Notes: generated from the letters alone by a model not told the origin. A DNA stretch of 64,000 bases from Pseudomonas tremae (GCF_001401155.1 NZ_LJRO01000458.1:208746-272745); one strand, 5' to 3'. Counted from the first letter of the stretch, positions 26,157 to 36,407 are shown. Translations and numbers: made by a program.

Positions 26157-27563
26157 TTATCGGGGTTCAAGCGCGTCGGGCCTGGCCTCGATGCGCTCGT
26201 CGTTAAGGGGGAAACGCCAGGCACAGGGCAGTGCCAGCAGGATCAGTACGCCGGTGACAATGAACACTTCACTGATGGCCGACGGCGTGGCGCTCGGCCC
26301 TGCCGAATTGAGGCGAAATTCCAGCCAGAGAGAGGCAATGACAATTGCCAGCGATGCAACAAGGCGGCGAGAGATGTTGTTCATCGCGGCGCCCTGAGTG
26401 ACCATCGGTTCTGGCAATGCATTCAGCCCCGCAGTCGTCACCGGCATGTAGGAAAGCCCGAGGCCTGCGCCACGCACCATCATCAGCATGAACACTATGC
26501 CAATCGATGCATCGGCATTGAGCATGCCCAGCGCCAGAGTCGCCAAACCGGTGAGCAGCAGACCGATCGCGACCACCGCGCGCGGGCCGTGCCGGTCCAG
26601 CGCCTTGCCGCCCCACTGCCCGAACAGGCTGGCGAACGCAGCGGTGCACAGCAGAGCCAGGCCGGTCCAGATCGGGTTGTAACCGAGTACGCTCTGGACC
26701 AGCAGTGGCAGCAGCACCAGACACTCGAACATGCCCACCGATTGCACCACAGCAACGATCACGCTCAACCGGTAGCCGCGCAGGTTGAACAGACGCAGAT
26801 TGAGCAGCGGCGCTTCACGACGCAGTTCCAAGCGGACAAAAGCAATCAGGCAGCCCACGGCGACCAGCGCCATGCCCTGATTGAGTGGGTCAAGCAGCGC
26901 TTCGGCGTGGTGCATGCGGCTGATGGCGATCATCAACAGGCCAATACCCGACGCAATCAGCAGGTAACCGATCAAATCAAACGGCTTGCGTTCGGCTGGC
27001 TCCGAGTCAGGCAGCACGCCGACGCCCATCAGCAATGCAAGCAGGCCGATGGGCACATTCATCAGGAACAGCGAGCGCCAGCTAAACCATTCCAGCAACA
27101 GGCTGCCGCACAGCGGACCGAGCGCAGGCGCAAGCATCACCGCTGCGCTCCACAGCCCGGTCACTCTGCCCCGTTCGTGCTTTTCGTAGACCGAGAAAAT
27201 GATCGCCAGCGACAAGGGAATCAGCAGCCCGCTGGCTACACCCTGCACCACCCGAGCAGTGATCACCAACGCGATGGAGCTCGCCAGCGCACCCAGCAAA
27301 GAGCCACCAACGAACAGCGCCACACCCCAGAGGTAAAGGCGTTTGCGCCCGATGCGCTGACTGAGAAAGCTGGTCAGCGGCATGGTCATGCCCATACTGG
27401 TCATGAACCCGGCGACGATCCAGGTGGCCAGCAACGGGCCGATCTGAAACGCCTCCATAAAGGTTGGCAGCGCCGGGTTGAGCGAGCTGTTGCTAAGGCT
27501 GACCGTCAGGGTACCGAACAGTACGTTGATCACCACCCAGCTGCGGGGGACGTTCAGACTCAT
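26157..27563 (-). CDS. yhcA: MFS efflux protein YhcA (siderophore export)
   Basis: A 468-residue DHA2-type major facilitator. It has about fourteen hydrophobic helices and the MFS motif TSFLSQRIGRKRLYLWG (about residues 64-80), with ARVVQGVASGLLIPLSLAII for motif C-like region. In the achromobactin cluster it is the likely exporter of the finished siderophore. It overlaps acsE by 4 bp (ATGA at 27560-27563). Confidence 0.88.
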   Translation of the reverse strand: MSLNVPRSWVVINVLFGTLTVSLSNSSLNPALPTFMEAFQIGPLLATWIVAGFMTSMGMTMPLTSFLSQRIGRKRLYLWGVALFVGGSLLGALASSIALVITARVVQGVASGLLIPLSLAIIFSVYEKHERGRVTGLWSAAVMLAPALGPLCGSLLLEWFSWRSLFLMNVPIGLLALLMGVGVLPDSEPAERKPFDLIGYLLIASGIGLLMIAISRMHHAEALLDPLNQGMALVAVGCLIAFVRLELRREAPLLNLRLFNLRGYRLSVIVAVVQSVGMFECLVLLPLLVQSVLGYNPIWTGLALLCTAAFASLFGQWGGKALDRHGPRAVVAIGLLLTGLATLALGMLNADASIGIVFMLMMVRGAGLGLSYMPVTTAGLNALPEPMVTQGAAMNNISRRLVASLAIVIASLWLEFRLNSAGPSATPSAISEVFIVTGVLILLALPCAWRFPLNDERIEARPDALEPR

Positions 27564-28768
27564 TTGCTGACCCGTTGGCCGTTACGCACGAAGTGCTGTA
27601 GCGGTCGTGGATGGCAGAGAAAGTCGGCGTGCGAGATGTTGTAGCCATAGGCACCCGCCATCGGCAGGACCAGCAGGTCGCCGATATTCACGTTCTTGAG
27701 GGGCTGGCGTCTGCTGAGCACATCCTTTGGCGTACACAACTGGCCGACGACGGTGTACGCCTGTTCGGACGGCGCCGCTGTCGGTGGTACGCTCGGTAAA
27801 TGAATGACTGGATGATCGTGGCCTTGCGCGACCGGCAGACGAAACTGGTGAGTACCGCCCCGGCATACCAGAAAATGCTCGCCGTGGCTGGTTTTGCTGT
27901 CCAGCACCTCAATAACGTAGTAGCCGCAGTAGGCGCTGATGAAGCGTCCCGGCTCGAAACGCAGGATCGGCGCGTCGCTGTGCTCGGCCAGACGTTTTTC
28001 CAGGTAGCGACACAGGCGCTGCCAGTCGAACTGCTGACTGTTCAGGTAATCGACGCCAATGCCGCCACCGACGTTGAAATGGGTCAACTGATCAGGGTAG
28101 CGGGCCAGAGCTTTCCAGGCCTGCCAGCGCTGCAGGTAGAAGTCCAGCAACTGCTCGTGGCGTTCGACCGACATCTGATGTGACATTGCGTGTACATGAA
28201 AGCCTTTGAGCGTCAGGTGCGAGGCACTGTCCACAAGGCTTACGGCCTGGGCCAGGTCCGCCTCGTCGATACCGAACGGGGTTGCTGTACCGGCCATCGC
28301 CAGCTTGCTCGATTGCTCTGCCGGCAGGTGTGGATTGATACGGATGAACACCGGCTGCACGCGACCTGTCTCTTCAGCCAGATGTTGCAGACGCTGGATT
28401 TCGTTGAGGCTTTCAAGGTGAACGGCTTCAACCTTGTTGAGCAGCGCCGAACGCAGGTCCGAATCGAGTTTGCCAGGGCCGGAAAACACGTAGGGCTTGC
28501 GCGTCGGGCAAGCCATGACCCGCTCGATCTCGCCTCCTGAGGAAATCTCGAAACCGCTGACCAGCGGCGCCAGGGTTTCCAGCATCAACGCTTCGCTGTT
28601 GGCTTTGATCGCGTAATACAACTCCACGCCAGCGGGTAACGCCGCCATGACCTCGCGGACATGCTGCTGCAGCGCGTCCAGATCGTAAATGAACGTGGCC
28701 AATGGGTCGCTTTCGAGCCCTCGGACTTCGTGAATGGCGGCCAGCACGGTTTCCGGCAATTTATGCAT
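27560..28768 (-). CDS. acsE: PLP-dependent decarboxylase AcsE
   Basis: ATG 28768 (MHKLPETVL) follows a perfect AGGAGG and overlaps the acsD stop by 8 bp; a longer frame to 28873 is antisense-free but lies inside acsD and is rejected. The 402-residue enzyme is a fold-III (LysA-type) decarboxylase: YAIKANS with the PLP lysine (about residue 63), FHVHAMSHQ, FNVGGGIGVDY and FEPGRF. In achromobactin synthesis AcsE is thought to decarboxylate a serine-citrate ester, giving the ethanolamine part. Confidence 0.92.
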   Translation of the reverse strand: MHKLPETVLAAIHEVRGLESDPLATFIYDLDALQQHVREVMAALPAGVELYYAIKANSEALMLETLAPLVSGFEISSGGEIERVMACPTRKPYVFSGPGKLDSDLRSALLNKVEAVHLESLNEIQRLQHLAEETGRVQPVFIRINPHLPAEQSSKLAMAGTATPFGIDEADLAQAVSLVDSASHLTLKGFHVHAMSHQMSVERHEQLLDFYLQRWQAWKALARYPDQLTHFNVGGGIGVDYLNSQQFDWQRLCRYLEKRLAEHSDAPILRFEPGRFISAYCGYYVIEVLDSKTSHGEHFLVCRGGTHQFRLPVAQGHDHPVIHLPSVPPTAAPSEQAYTVVGQLCTPKDVLSRRQPLKNVNIGDLLVLPMAGAYGYNISHADFLCHPRPLQHFVRNGQRVSK

Positions 28769-30551
28769 AGCTAGCCTCCTTGTCCTTGCCCCACGGTGAC
28801 GCAAGGCGCACGTAATTGGCCTCGCGATCAGCCTTGGCGGCCAGACGGACCTTGAGGTTGGTCTTGCAGGCAATCGACTGCCCCGCGATCAGTGCGTCCA
28901 GCTCTGGCGCAGGCAGCACCAACTCGTCACGGATGCTTTGTAACTGCTGTTCGACTTTGTGCCACATCAGCGGCGCCAGATGTGGTCGCTCCCAGCTCAG
29001 GGCCAGTACGGCTTCCGACAGGTTGTTGATCAGCAGGCAATACGTGATGCGGTTCCAGCCTTGTTCGCGGGTATAGAGCAACGACTGGCGAATGCGTGGG
29101 TGCAGGCCGACCTGAATCGCCTTGATGCCCAGTTCGTCGGTCAGCTTGACGCCTTCGAAGTCACGCAACAGCAACTGCTGCGGCTGGCCGTTATCGTGAA
29201 TCAGTACTGCGTTCTGCAGATGCGGCTCCATTACCACGCCATGATTGAAGAACAACGCCATGACCGGGCGCAGCAACAGCGCCTGATAGGCGTCGAACCA
29301 GTTCAGCAGATGCTCGTCCTCAAGTTCGCCGCCGTTGAACGTCTGGAGAAAGTCATGCACCAGCGGGCGTGAGCGCAAATCGCGCGCAAACAGCGTGCCT
29401 GCCATGACGCTGCAATCAGCTCCGGAGCGACGGCAGAAATTCTCCCGCAGGATCGCGCCGGTCTGCTCTCGAAACCAGTGGCCGTCAGTCTCGCTAACCC
29501 CTTTTGGCGCCCAGCTCATCGAACCGGGTTCGGCGACGGTAGACAGTCCGCCCAGCGTATCCGGGCAGGTCTGCTGCAGGCGCTGAAACAAATCGTCGAT
29601 GATCAGCGTGCTTTCCAGCTCGTACCAAGCGTTCTTCCTGACACAGTTGGTAATGCGCACATTCAGCGACCCCTTGATGAAGTAGTCGTGGCCCTCGATG
29701 TACCAGGTGCGCATGGATGCGGTCGGGCTGGCCAGCAAGCCGCTGGCGCCGAGATCCGAGATATCTCCCAGTTCGAGCAAACGCTGCACGCGACGGTCCT
29801 GCATGAACAGCTGCGCCTGCACCGGATGCATGCAGATCAACGCATGGCCGGGCCGGGCCCGTGACTGATCGGCAAAGCCTGCCATGACCTGCGCTTCACT
29901 CAGGCCATTGGCGGTGATCCGCAGCCCCTCCAGCGGGACTTCAAACAGGTGCAGCGCGGTCTGCGCCTGGAATTCCGGCGCGTAGGTTTCCTGTGCCAGG
30001 TGTGCAGGCCAGAGCCTGGCCTTGGGCGCCGGATGGTTAGGGTGGCCGAACCACAAGCCCTGCTCGCTGGCCAGATAGCCGCTCAATGGCGCCGGGTGCT
30101 GCCCCGTCATGTTGTGCGCCACGATGGCAGCGGTCAGGTGCTGGCTTTGCAGGACCTGGTCCAGCAGCTCATCATTGCTGGCCCGGGTCATGTGCTCGCA
30201 CGCGCTGAGCAATTGCTGGACGAATTCGGCAAAAGCCAGGCAGCGCCAAGTGCTGTTGCCGTTCCGGGCGTAGACGTCGGAAAGGTAGCGATGACTGCCC
30301 AGACGGTCGCGGCGGTCAACCAGCACGAAGAACTGCTGTTGGTTGGGCAGGCTGATGGTGAGCGGAATGCCTTTCCATTGGCCGCCGTCGACGAAACTGC
30401 CTGGGGCAATACCCTGCATGCCCTCGGGCCACGTGTAATGAAGGCAGTTCTCGGGCAGTGCAAACTCCTTGATCAGGCAGTTGAGTAATGCACGAGTGGT
30501 TGCCAGCTCGCTCACCATGTTTGATAAAACGGTGCGATCGGTATTAGTCAT
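28761..30551 (-). CDS. acsD: Achromobactin synthetase AcsD (IucA/IucC family)
   Basis: ATG 30551 is preferred for GGAG five bases upstream; the frame to 30644 has no site. The 596-residue NIS synthetase has ALICMHPVQAQLFMQ (about 243), MRTWYIEGHDYFIKGSLNVRITNCVRKNAWYE, MEPHLQNAVLIHDNG (about 464) and LLLRDFEGVKL. AcsD starts achromobactin assembly by coupling citrate with L-serine. A 189-bp gap to acsF is the largest in the biosynthetic run; it could hold a second promoter but I see no clear one. Confidence 0.93.
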   Translation of the reverse strand: MTNTDRTVLSNMVSELATTRALLNCLIKEFALPENCLHYTWPEGMQGIAPGSFVDGGQWKGIPLTISLPNQQQFFVLVDRRDRLGSHRYLSDVYARNGNSTWRCLAFAEFVQQLLSACEHMTRASNDELLDQVLQSQHLTAAIVAHNMTGQHPAPLSGYLASEQGLWFGHPNHPAPKARLWPAHLAQETYAPEFQAQTALHLFEVPLEGLRITANGLSEAQVMAGFADQSRARPGHALICMHPVQAQLFMQDRRVQRLLELGDISDLGASGLLASPTASMRTWYIEGHDYFIKGSLNVRITNCVRKNAWYELESTLIIDDLFQRLQQTCPDTLGGLSTVAEPGSMSWAPKGVSETDGHWFREQTGAILRENFCRRSGADCSVMAGTLFARDLRSRPLVHDFLQTFNGGELEDEHLLNWFDAYQALLLRPVMALFFNHGVVMEPHLQNAVLIHDNGQPQQLLLRDFEGVKLTDELGIKAIQVGLHPRIRQSLLYTREQGWNRITYCLLINNLSEAVLALSWERPHLAPLMWHKVEQQLQSIRDELVLPAPELDALIAGQSIACKTNLKVRLAAKADREANYVRLASPWGKDKEASYA

Positions 30552-30740
30552 GTCTGCTCCACAGTTGCTTTGCGCTGACTGTTTAAGTGACCTTGTAACT
30601 GGGTTGACGCCGCAACAAGTGACGGGGTGTCGATAACCGGACACTCGGACAACTTGTCGATAGAGACTGGCAGGTCGGCATGGCGACCATTGCGAGTCAA
30701 TGAAGTAAGCACGATGAGTTTCCGCGGCCGAAAGTTGTCT

Positions 30741-32117
30741 TTATTTACGCAACTGAGACAGTGCAGCCTTCAGGGCTTCTTCAAAGCGCTGGATCACCAG
30801 TTGGCATTGCTCTTCGGTAATAATCAGCGGCGGCAATAACCGGATTACATTGCCATTCCGACCTCCGCGTTCAAGCAGCAACCCCTGTTTGAAACAGTGC
30901 TGCTGGATGACCACCGCCAATTCCGGGTCCATCGGGAAACTGCCGAGACGATCGGCCGGTTTCCGCTCGTCGACAATTTCGATGCCCAACATCAGCCCGC
31001 GTCCCCGCACCTGCCCCATGGCCGGGTAGCGTTGCTGCAAAATACCCAGTTGCTCCTTGAGCCATTGACCGCGCTTTGCGGCCTGAGCCGGCAGGTTTTG
31101 CCGTTGCAGCACCTCAAGTGTGGCAAGGCCGGTGGCCATCGCCATCTGATTGCCACGGAAGGTGCCTGCATGATTGCCCGGTGCCCAGGCATCGAACTCG
31201 CGTTTGAAACCGAGAACTGCCAGCGGCAAACCACCACCGACCGCCTTGGACATGACGATGACGTCGGGTTCGATTCCCGCGTGCTCGAAGGCAAACATCT
31301 TGCCGGTGCGACCAAAGCCTGCCTGTACTTCATCGAGAATCAGCAGAATGCCGTGCTTGCGGGTCACCTCGCGAATCTGTTGCAGCCACGCGGCTGGGGC
31401 TGGATTGACACCGCCCTCGCCCTGCACGGCCTCAAGAATCACGGCTGCAGGCAGCGACACGCCGCTCTCGACGTCTTCGATGAATTGCGTGAAGTAATAA
31501 CTCAGTGCCTCCGCACCTGCCTCCCCGCCAATGCCCAGCGGGCAACGGTATTCATGCGGGTACGGCAGGAACTGCACGCCAGGCATCAGGTTGGCGACCG
31601 CATTTTTCGGCGCTGTGTTACCCGTCAGCGCCAAGGCACCGTGGGTCATGCCGTGGTATGCGCCGGAAAAGCTGATGATGTTGTGCCGCCCGGTGGCGGT
31701 TTTGGCCAGTTTGATGGCCGCTTCGACAGCATCGGCACCGGACGGTCCACAGAATTGCAGGCAGTAATCGCGACCTTGCCCCGGCAACAGGCCCAGCAGG
31801 GTTTCACTGAAGGCGTCCTTGACTGCTGTGGTCAGGTCCAGTGTGTGCATCGGCATGCCCGAGGTCAGGAAGCTGTCGAGACTGGCCATTATCGCTTCAT
31901 GGTTGTGACCCAGCGCCAGTGTTCCCGCGCCAGCCAGGCAGTCGAGATAGGTGGTACCTTCTACATCCGTGACCCATACGCCATGTGCCTTGGCGATCGC
32001 CAGCGGCAACTTTCGCGGGTAACTTCTTACATTGGATTCAAACTTGCTTTGCCTGTCCAGATAATTGGCATTGGTTTTCTGCGACGAAGTAGAGTGCAAT
32101 AAGCCATCATTCAACAT
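30741..32117 (-). CDS. acsF: Diaminobutyrate-2-oxoglutarate aminotransferase AcsF
   Basis: A 458-residue class III PLP aminotransferase with GTFRGNQMAMATG, LILDEVQAGFGRTG and the PLP lysine in VIVMSKAVGGGLP (about residue 290). It makes L-2,4-diaminobutyrate, a block of achromobactin, from aspartate semialdehyde. GAGGG lies eight bases before the ATG and a Fur-like site lies 28 bp upstream, so this is the first gene of the iron-regulated biosynthetic operon. Confidence 0.92.
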   Translation of the reverse strand: MLNDGLLHSTSSQKTNANYLDRQSKFESNVRSYPRKLPLAIAKAHGVWVTDVEGTTYLDCLAGAGTLALGHNHEAIMASLDSFLTSGMPMHTLDLTTAVKDAFSETLLGLLPGQGRDYCLQFCGPSGADAVEAAIKLAKTATGRHNIISFSGAYHGMTHGALALTGNTAPKNAVANLMPGVQFLPYPHEYRCPLGIGGEAGAEALSYYFTQFIEDVESGVSLPAAVILEAVQGEGGVNPAPAAWLQQIREVTRKHGILLILDEVQAGFGRTGKMFAFEHAGIEPDVIVMSKAVGGGLPLAVLGFKREFDAWAPGNHAGTFRGNQMAMATGLATLEVLQRQNLPAQAAKRGQWLKEQLGILQQRYPAMGQVRGRGLMLGIEIVDERKPADRLGSFPMDPELAVVIQQHCFKQGLLLERGGRNGNVIRLLPPLIITEEQCQLVIQRFEEALKAALSQLRK

Positions 32118-32144
32118 CTGTTAACCCTCGCTAAATTCTGGATG

Positions 32145-32163
32145 CAAATTATTATCATTTCCG
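32145..32163 (-). promoter_or_regulatory. Fur box candidate upstream of acsF
   Basis: On the minus strand the site reads GGAAATGATAATAATTTGC, matching 14 of 19 positions of the consensus GATAATGATAATCATTATC. Its near edge is 28 bp from the acsF start, a normal place for iron repression. The rest of the 319-bp gap to the receptor gene shows AT-rich stretches but no other clear element. Confidence 0.7.
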
Positions 32164-32436
32164 AAAAAGTGCAACCCGTTGTTTCGAAAAAAGATGAAAT
32201 TTAAATGAACATGGCAACGTCTTTTTAACAAATAGCCGGGCACGCAAATACACCGATATTCATGTCGGTATAATTCAAAATGCCAGCATCAAAACAGCTG
32301 TTTTTTATAAGGCATTTATCTATTAAAAGAAGCCAATGGAATAACAGCAACGCTGTAAGGTTTTATTAATTGATCCTGTCACCCGGCCAGTCTAGTGTTT
32401 GTCCGGTACGGCCCTTCCCTGGGCCATTTGCTGAAA

Positions 32437-34839
32437 TCAGAAGCCGATGGTCGCCGAGAGCAAGTAGGTTCTCGGCGTCGACAGCGTGAGGCCCGGCTCG
32501 CTGTCATCCGACGCTCCGGCCGAACTCCAGTAGTATTTGTTCATTACGTTCTCGACGTTGGCCCGCAGCGTGATGTCCTTCTGATCGACTTTGAAGGCAT
32601 ACCGTGCGCCTACGTCGAAACGTTCGGAAGAATCGATGCTTTTGCTGTTGGCCTGGTCCAGGTATTGCGAACTGGTGTAGATACCCCGTCCGGTCAGGGT
32701 TAGGCCCTGAACGCTCGGCACGTCCCATTCCGCACCCAGATTCACGTTGTACTCCGGGGTGGCCGGCGCACGGTTGCCATCAAACGTGCCGTTGACGGTG
32801 TTGGTCAGCTCGCTGTCGATGTACATCACGCCGCCCAGCAGGCGGAAGCCCTTGAGTGGTTCGCCGAACATGGTTAGCTCGACACCGTCGTTGCGGCGCT
32901 TGCCATTCGGGCCAAAGACCCTGGAAGCAGTGTTGGTTTCGTACGCTGGCTGCTTGATACGGAACACCGCAGCGGTGAAGGCGAACGACCCCAGGTCATA
33001 CTTGGCCCCGACTTCGACCTGACGGCTGACGAATGGCGGGAATATCTGGTCTTCATTAATAGAGGTCGAAGGAGCGATCTTGCCCTGGCTCAGGCCTTCC
33101 ATGTAGTTGGCGTACACCGACAGGTCGTCGGTGACCTTGTACAGAATGCCGCCGGATGGCGAGACCTTTTCCTCGTCGTAAGCAGTGTCACCTTTCACGC
33201 CGTTGGTCCAGTCGTCGACCTTGACGCGCTGCCAGCGCGCTCCGAGGGTCAGCAAGAGTCGGTCCTCAAAAAAGCCCAGCGTATCGGTCAATGCCACACC
33301 GCTGAACCGGTTTTCGGTATAGACCTTATCGTCCAGGCGTGTCGGATTGGCGGGCGTCGGGGTGTCGACCGGGTCATACAGATTGCTGGGTGAGGCTGCA
33401 TAACGGGCGCCACCATTTTCGAAGTCCATATAGAAATAGCTGGCCGCCAGGTTCACTTCGTGACTTACCGGCCCGGTATTGAACCAGTTGCGCACTCCGG
33501 CGTTAGCCGTGCGTACGTTTTCGTCACGGGTGAAGTCGCGCGGCTGGACGCTGAAATCGCCCGCATCATTGGTAACCGATACTGCATGGCGAAGAAACTC
33601 GTGGTTACTTTTTCGAGCCCCTACGCCGCCATACAGCATGACCGAATCGCTGACATCATATTCGGCATTGATCGCGCCAAAAGTATCCCTGGTACGTGCC
33701 TTGCTCCATGACTGCGCGTAGTTGTCGCGTACGTCATTAGCATTGGGCACCTTGGCGTTGGCGCCGACCTGCACACGCTCCTGCGGGGCATCGGTATCGC
33801 GCTCGGTGTGACCGATGTCCGTTGACAGTCGCAACCGCTCGCCACGGAAGTCCAGACCCAGCACAGCCATGTCGCGATCGACGCTCTGGTGATCCCATTC
33901 CGTATCGCCAGACTGCTTCACGCCATTGAAACGAATCCCGAACTTGTCGTCTTCACCGAAGCGCCGGGCCACGTCCACAGCTGCACCCGCCTGCCCTTTG
34001 GAAGCATAACTGGTGGTAATTTCGGTAATGGGCTTGTCCGTCGCGCGCTTGGGAACCACGTTGATACCGCCACCAACACTGCCACGCGGAGAGATGCCAT
34101 TGATCATCTGGCTAGGCCCCTTGAGGATGTCTACCCGGTCAGCCATTTCCATGTCGATGGTGTAGGTCGGCAGGATGCCGTACAGCCCGTTGTAGGAAAC
34201 GTCACTGTTGAACAGGCTGAAGCCGCGAATGGTGAACTGTTCGTAACGCCCGCCTGCCGGGTTGGTGGAACGCACCGACGGGTCGCTGGCGATGAGGTCG
34301 CCCAGGGTACGGGCCTGCTGGTTTTTCACCGCCTCCCTGGTGTAGGTGGTCATGCTGAACGGCGTTTCCATGAAGTCCCTGGAACCGAGCATCCCTTGCG
34401 AGCCTTTGCGCGCAACCTGGCCGCCGGCATAGTCCTGACCGTCCGTGGAGCCGGTATCGCCCACAATCGAAGTGGGTGCGAGCTGCAGACCAGCACCCTG
34501 CGGCGCCGGAATCAGCGTGTATGCCTGATCGCCGACCGGCACCAGTTGCAGGCCGGAACCTTGCAGCAGGCGCGCAAAACCTTCTTCAACGGCGAAGTCG
34601 CCGCTCAAACCTGCACTGTTGCGGCCGTTCACCAGTGCAGGGTCTACCGACAGATTGACCCCGGCCTGACCGGCGAAACGGGTCAGCGCGGCACTCAGGC
34701 TACCTGCAGGGACTTCATAGGCGCGCTTGCCGGACGACTCCGCCCAACTTGCCGAAATGAACAATGGGCTGGAACTCAATGTCAGCAACAGGCTGAAATG
34801 CAACAGCGGACGCAAACGGTAGGGAGAAACTGCGGACAT
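32437..34839 (-). CDS. acr: TonB-dependent ferric achromobactin receptor with signalling domain
   Basis: An 800-residue outer membrane protein. A signal peptide ends at about SWA (residue 33). A secretin/STN signalling domain (YEVPAGSLSAALTRFAGQAGVNLSVDP; about 40-115) follows, as in FecA and FpvA. Then a plug domain (DLIASDPSVRSTNPAGG, FTIRGFSLF, RVDILKGPSQMINGISPRGSVGGGINVVPKRA) and a beta barrel ending in aromatic F (SATIGF). The STN domain implies cell-surface signalling to the adjacent FecR-type and sigma genes. The acr name is inferred from the cluster. Confidence 0.88.
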   Translation of the reverse strand: MSAVSPYRLRPLLHFSLLLTLSSSPLFISASWAESSGKRAYEVPAGSLSAALTRFAGQAGVNLSVDPALVNGRNSAGLSGDFAVEEGFARLLQGSGLQLVPVGDQAYTLIPAPQGAGLQLAPTSIVGDTGSTDGQDYAGGQVARKGSQGMLGSRDFMETPFSMTTYTREAVKNQQARTLGDLIASDPSVRSTNPAGGRYEQFTIRGFSLFNSDVSYNGLYGILPTYTIDMEMADRVDILKGPSQMINGISPRGSVGGGINVVPKRATDKPITEITTSYASKGQAGAAVDVARRFGEDDKFGIRFNGVKQSGDTEWDHQSVDRDMAVLGLDFRGERLRLSTDIGHTERDTDAPQERVQVGANAKVPNANDVRDNYAQSWSKARTRDTFGAINAEYDVSDSVMLYGGVGARKSNHEFLRHAVSVTNDAGDFSVQPRDFTRDENVRTANAGVRNWFNTGPVSHEVNLAASYFYMDFENGGARYAASPSNLYDPVDTPTPANPTRLDDKVYTENRFSGVALTDTLGFFEDRLLLTLGARWQRVKVDDWTNGVKGDTAYDEEKVSPSGGILYKVTDDLSVYANYMEGLSQGKIAPSTSINEDQIFPPFVSRQVEVGAKYDLGSFAFTAAVFRIKQPAYETNTASRVFGPNGKRRNDGVELTMFGEPLKGFRLLGGVMYIDSELTNTVNGTFDGNRAPATPEYNVNLGAEWDVPSVQGLTLTGRGIYTSSQYLDQANSKSIDSSERFDVGARYAFKVDQKDITLRANVENVMNKYYWSSAGASDDSEPGLTLSTPRTYLLSATIGF

Positions 34840-34906
34840 GGAAGGAAGCTCTCATATTTGTTCACTTACCTGAAATGACAGGCGAGACGAAAAAAAGGGA
34901 CAGGCT

Positions 34907-35872
34907 TCACGCATTATTTTTTATAGGAATGTTTTTTCGAGGCACCAGCGTGACCCAATAGCGGGTCCGCATCTGGACGTCCACCGGCAAGCTGGCGGCA
35001 AGCAGTGAAAGTATCCGGTCAGTGTCGTCAACCCTGAAACTGCCGGTCACTCGCAAGGTTTCAAGCGCCGGTTCCCAGCGCAGCAAGCCGGGCCGATAAC
35101 GACCAAGCTCAAGCAGGAAGTCGCCCAACGACTGATTTTGAGCGCTCAGTACACCGTCGCGCCAGCCAGGCAACATGGCATCGAAAGCACTGACAGGCCC
35201 TGCTCCGTTTTGCTGCAGGTTCAGCTGTTGCCGGGCGCGCAAAGTCAGTGAAGGCCCCTGTGCGGGATGTATCTGTACAGCACCGCTGACAACTGACACC
35301 TGGCAGTCGTTCTCGTTGAGCCGTATGCAGACTTCGCTCTGACTGACAACGATACGCCCGTAAGGCCCCTCGACAGTCAATGCTGCCCTGCCCGGCACCG
35401 TGAGTGACATTTCTCCACGCACTAGCTTGATTTGCCGGCCAGTCAGATCGACATTTACTGCGCTGTCAGTGTTCAGCTGCAACATACTGCCGTCAGCCAG
35501 CGATATGCGTTTGTGCTCACCAATCGAGGTTTGCAGGTCGGCGCGCCATACATCCAGCGGCAACTGTCGCCCCAGCAACCAGACCGCCGGAACCAGCGTG
35601 ACGGCGCCCAGCGCTCTTTTCAGGGCTGCTCGCCGCGCCTTGTCAGGCCGATCGAGCGTCGCCATGGCCACATGGCTGGGCAGCCCCGAAAAACGTTGCC
35701 TGAGCTGTTGCGCCTTTTGCCAGGCGCGTTCGTTGCTGGTCGAGCTGTCGCGCCAGTGCTGCAACATGGCGTGATCTGCTTCGTTGGCACCGCCGGACTC
35801 CAGCAGGGCCAGCCATTGGGCTGCCCGGCGTACGACCTCGCGTTCTTCGTTCGAAGGCGCGGAGCGAATCAC
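34907..35872 (-). CDS. FecR-type sigma factor regulator
   Basis: A 321-residue protein with an N-terminal cytoplasmic domain (AAQWLALLESGGANEADHAMLQHWRDSSTSNERAW, about residues 16-50) and a membrane helix at about 87-105 (ALGAVTLVPAVWLLG). A periplasmic FecR domain follows (ISLADGSMLQLNTDSAVNVDL, LVRGEMSLTV). It relays receptor occupancy to the ECF sigma factor. It overlaps the sigma gene as ATGA (35869-35872) and precedes the receptor by 67 bp. Confidence 0.9.
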   Translation of the reverse strand: MIRSAPSNEEREVVRRAAQWLALLESGGANEADHAMLQHWRDSSTSNERAWQKAQQLRQRFSGLPSHVAMATLDRPDKARRAALKRALGAVTLVPAVWLLGRQLPLDVWRADLQTSIGEHKRISLADGSMLQLNTDSAVNVDLTGRQIKLVRGEMSLTVPGRAALTVEGPYGRIVVSQSEVCIRLNENDCQVSVVSGAVQIHPAQGPSLTLRARQQLNLQQNGAGPVSAFDAMLPGWRDGVLSAQNQSLGDFLLELGRYRPGLLRWEPALETLRVTGSFRVDDTDRILSLLAASLPVDVQMRTRYWVTLVPRKNIPIKNNA

Positions 35873-36378
35873 CAGTCCACCAGCAGACAGTGCTCGTAGG
35901 CTTGCGCCATGTAGCGTTTGACAGTGCGTTCGGACACCTGCAGGCGCTCGGCAATTTCGCGGTACCCCAGGCCTTCGAGCTGACTCCAGAGAAATGCACG
36001 ACGTACCACGGCCGGCAGGCCATCGAGCAGCTCGTCCAGCGCCTGAAGGGTTTCGAGCAGCAGCCAGCGCTGCTCGGGAGACGGCACGCTTTCTTCAGGC
36101 AATTGCGCCAGAGCCTCCAGGTACGCCTGCTCAAGACTGCGTCGGGTGTAGAAGTTGCTTAGCAGGCGTTTGCCCACGGTCAGCAAATAAGCGCGCGGCT
36201 CCTGCATGTCGGCGATCTGCTGCGAGCTGGACAGCACGCGCAGGAACGTATCCTGACTCAGGTCCGCAGCATCCCAGGCATTGCCCATGCGTTTACGCAG
36301 CCAGCTTTCGAGCCAGCCATGATGGTCGCGGTACAGAGAATGCAGGGTTTGCGGAGACAGGGTCGCTGTGTCAATCAT
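35869..36378 (-). CDS. acsS: FecI-type ECF sigma factor (AcsS-like)
   Basis: ATG 36378 (MIDTATLS) is preferred over the frame to 36408, because of AAGG upstream and because the latter would start inside the Fur-like site. Residues about 15-80 are sigma region 2 (WLRKRMGNAWDAADLSQDTFLRVL). Residues about 115-165 are region 4 with the recognition helix YREIAERLQVSERTVKRYMAQAY. P. syringae AcsS is the ECF sigma factor known to drive achromobactin genes; position makes this its equivalent. Confidence 0.88.
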   Translation of the reverse strand: MIDTATLSPQTLHSLYRDHHGWLESWLRKRMGNAWDAADLSQDTFLRVLSSSQQIADMQEPRAYLLTVGKRLLSNFYTRRSLEQAYLEALAQLPEESVPSPEQRWLLLETLQALDELLDGLPAVVRRAFLWSQLEGLGYREIAERLQVSERTVKRYMAQAYEHCLLVDW

Positions 36379-36407
36379 GACAAGAGCCTTGAGCGGTGAG
36401 TGCGCCA

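Noticed and set aside
28769..28873. 35-residue N-terminal extension of AcsE
   Set aside because: It lies inside acsD, and a perfect AGGAGG precedes the internal ATG 28768.
30552..30740. Second promoter or attenuator between acsF and acsD
   Set aside because: The 189-bp gap is suggestive, but no clear -10/-35, Fur site or hairpin was seen.
32401..32430. Terminator downstream of the receptor gene
   Set aside because: GGCCC..GGGCC can pair, but no T-run follows on the minus strand.
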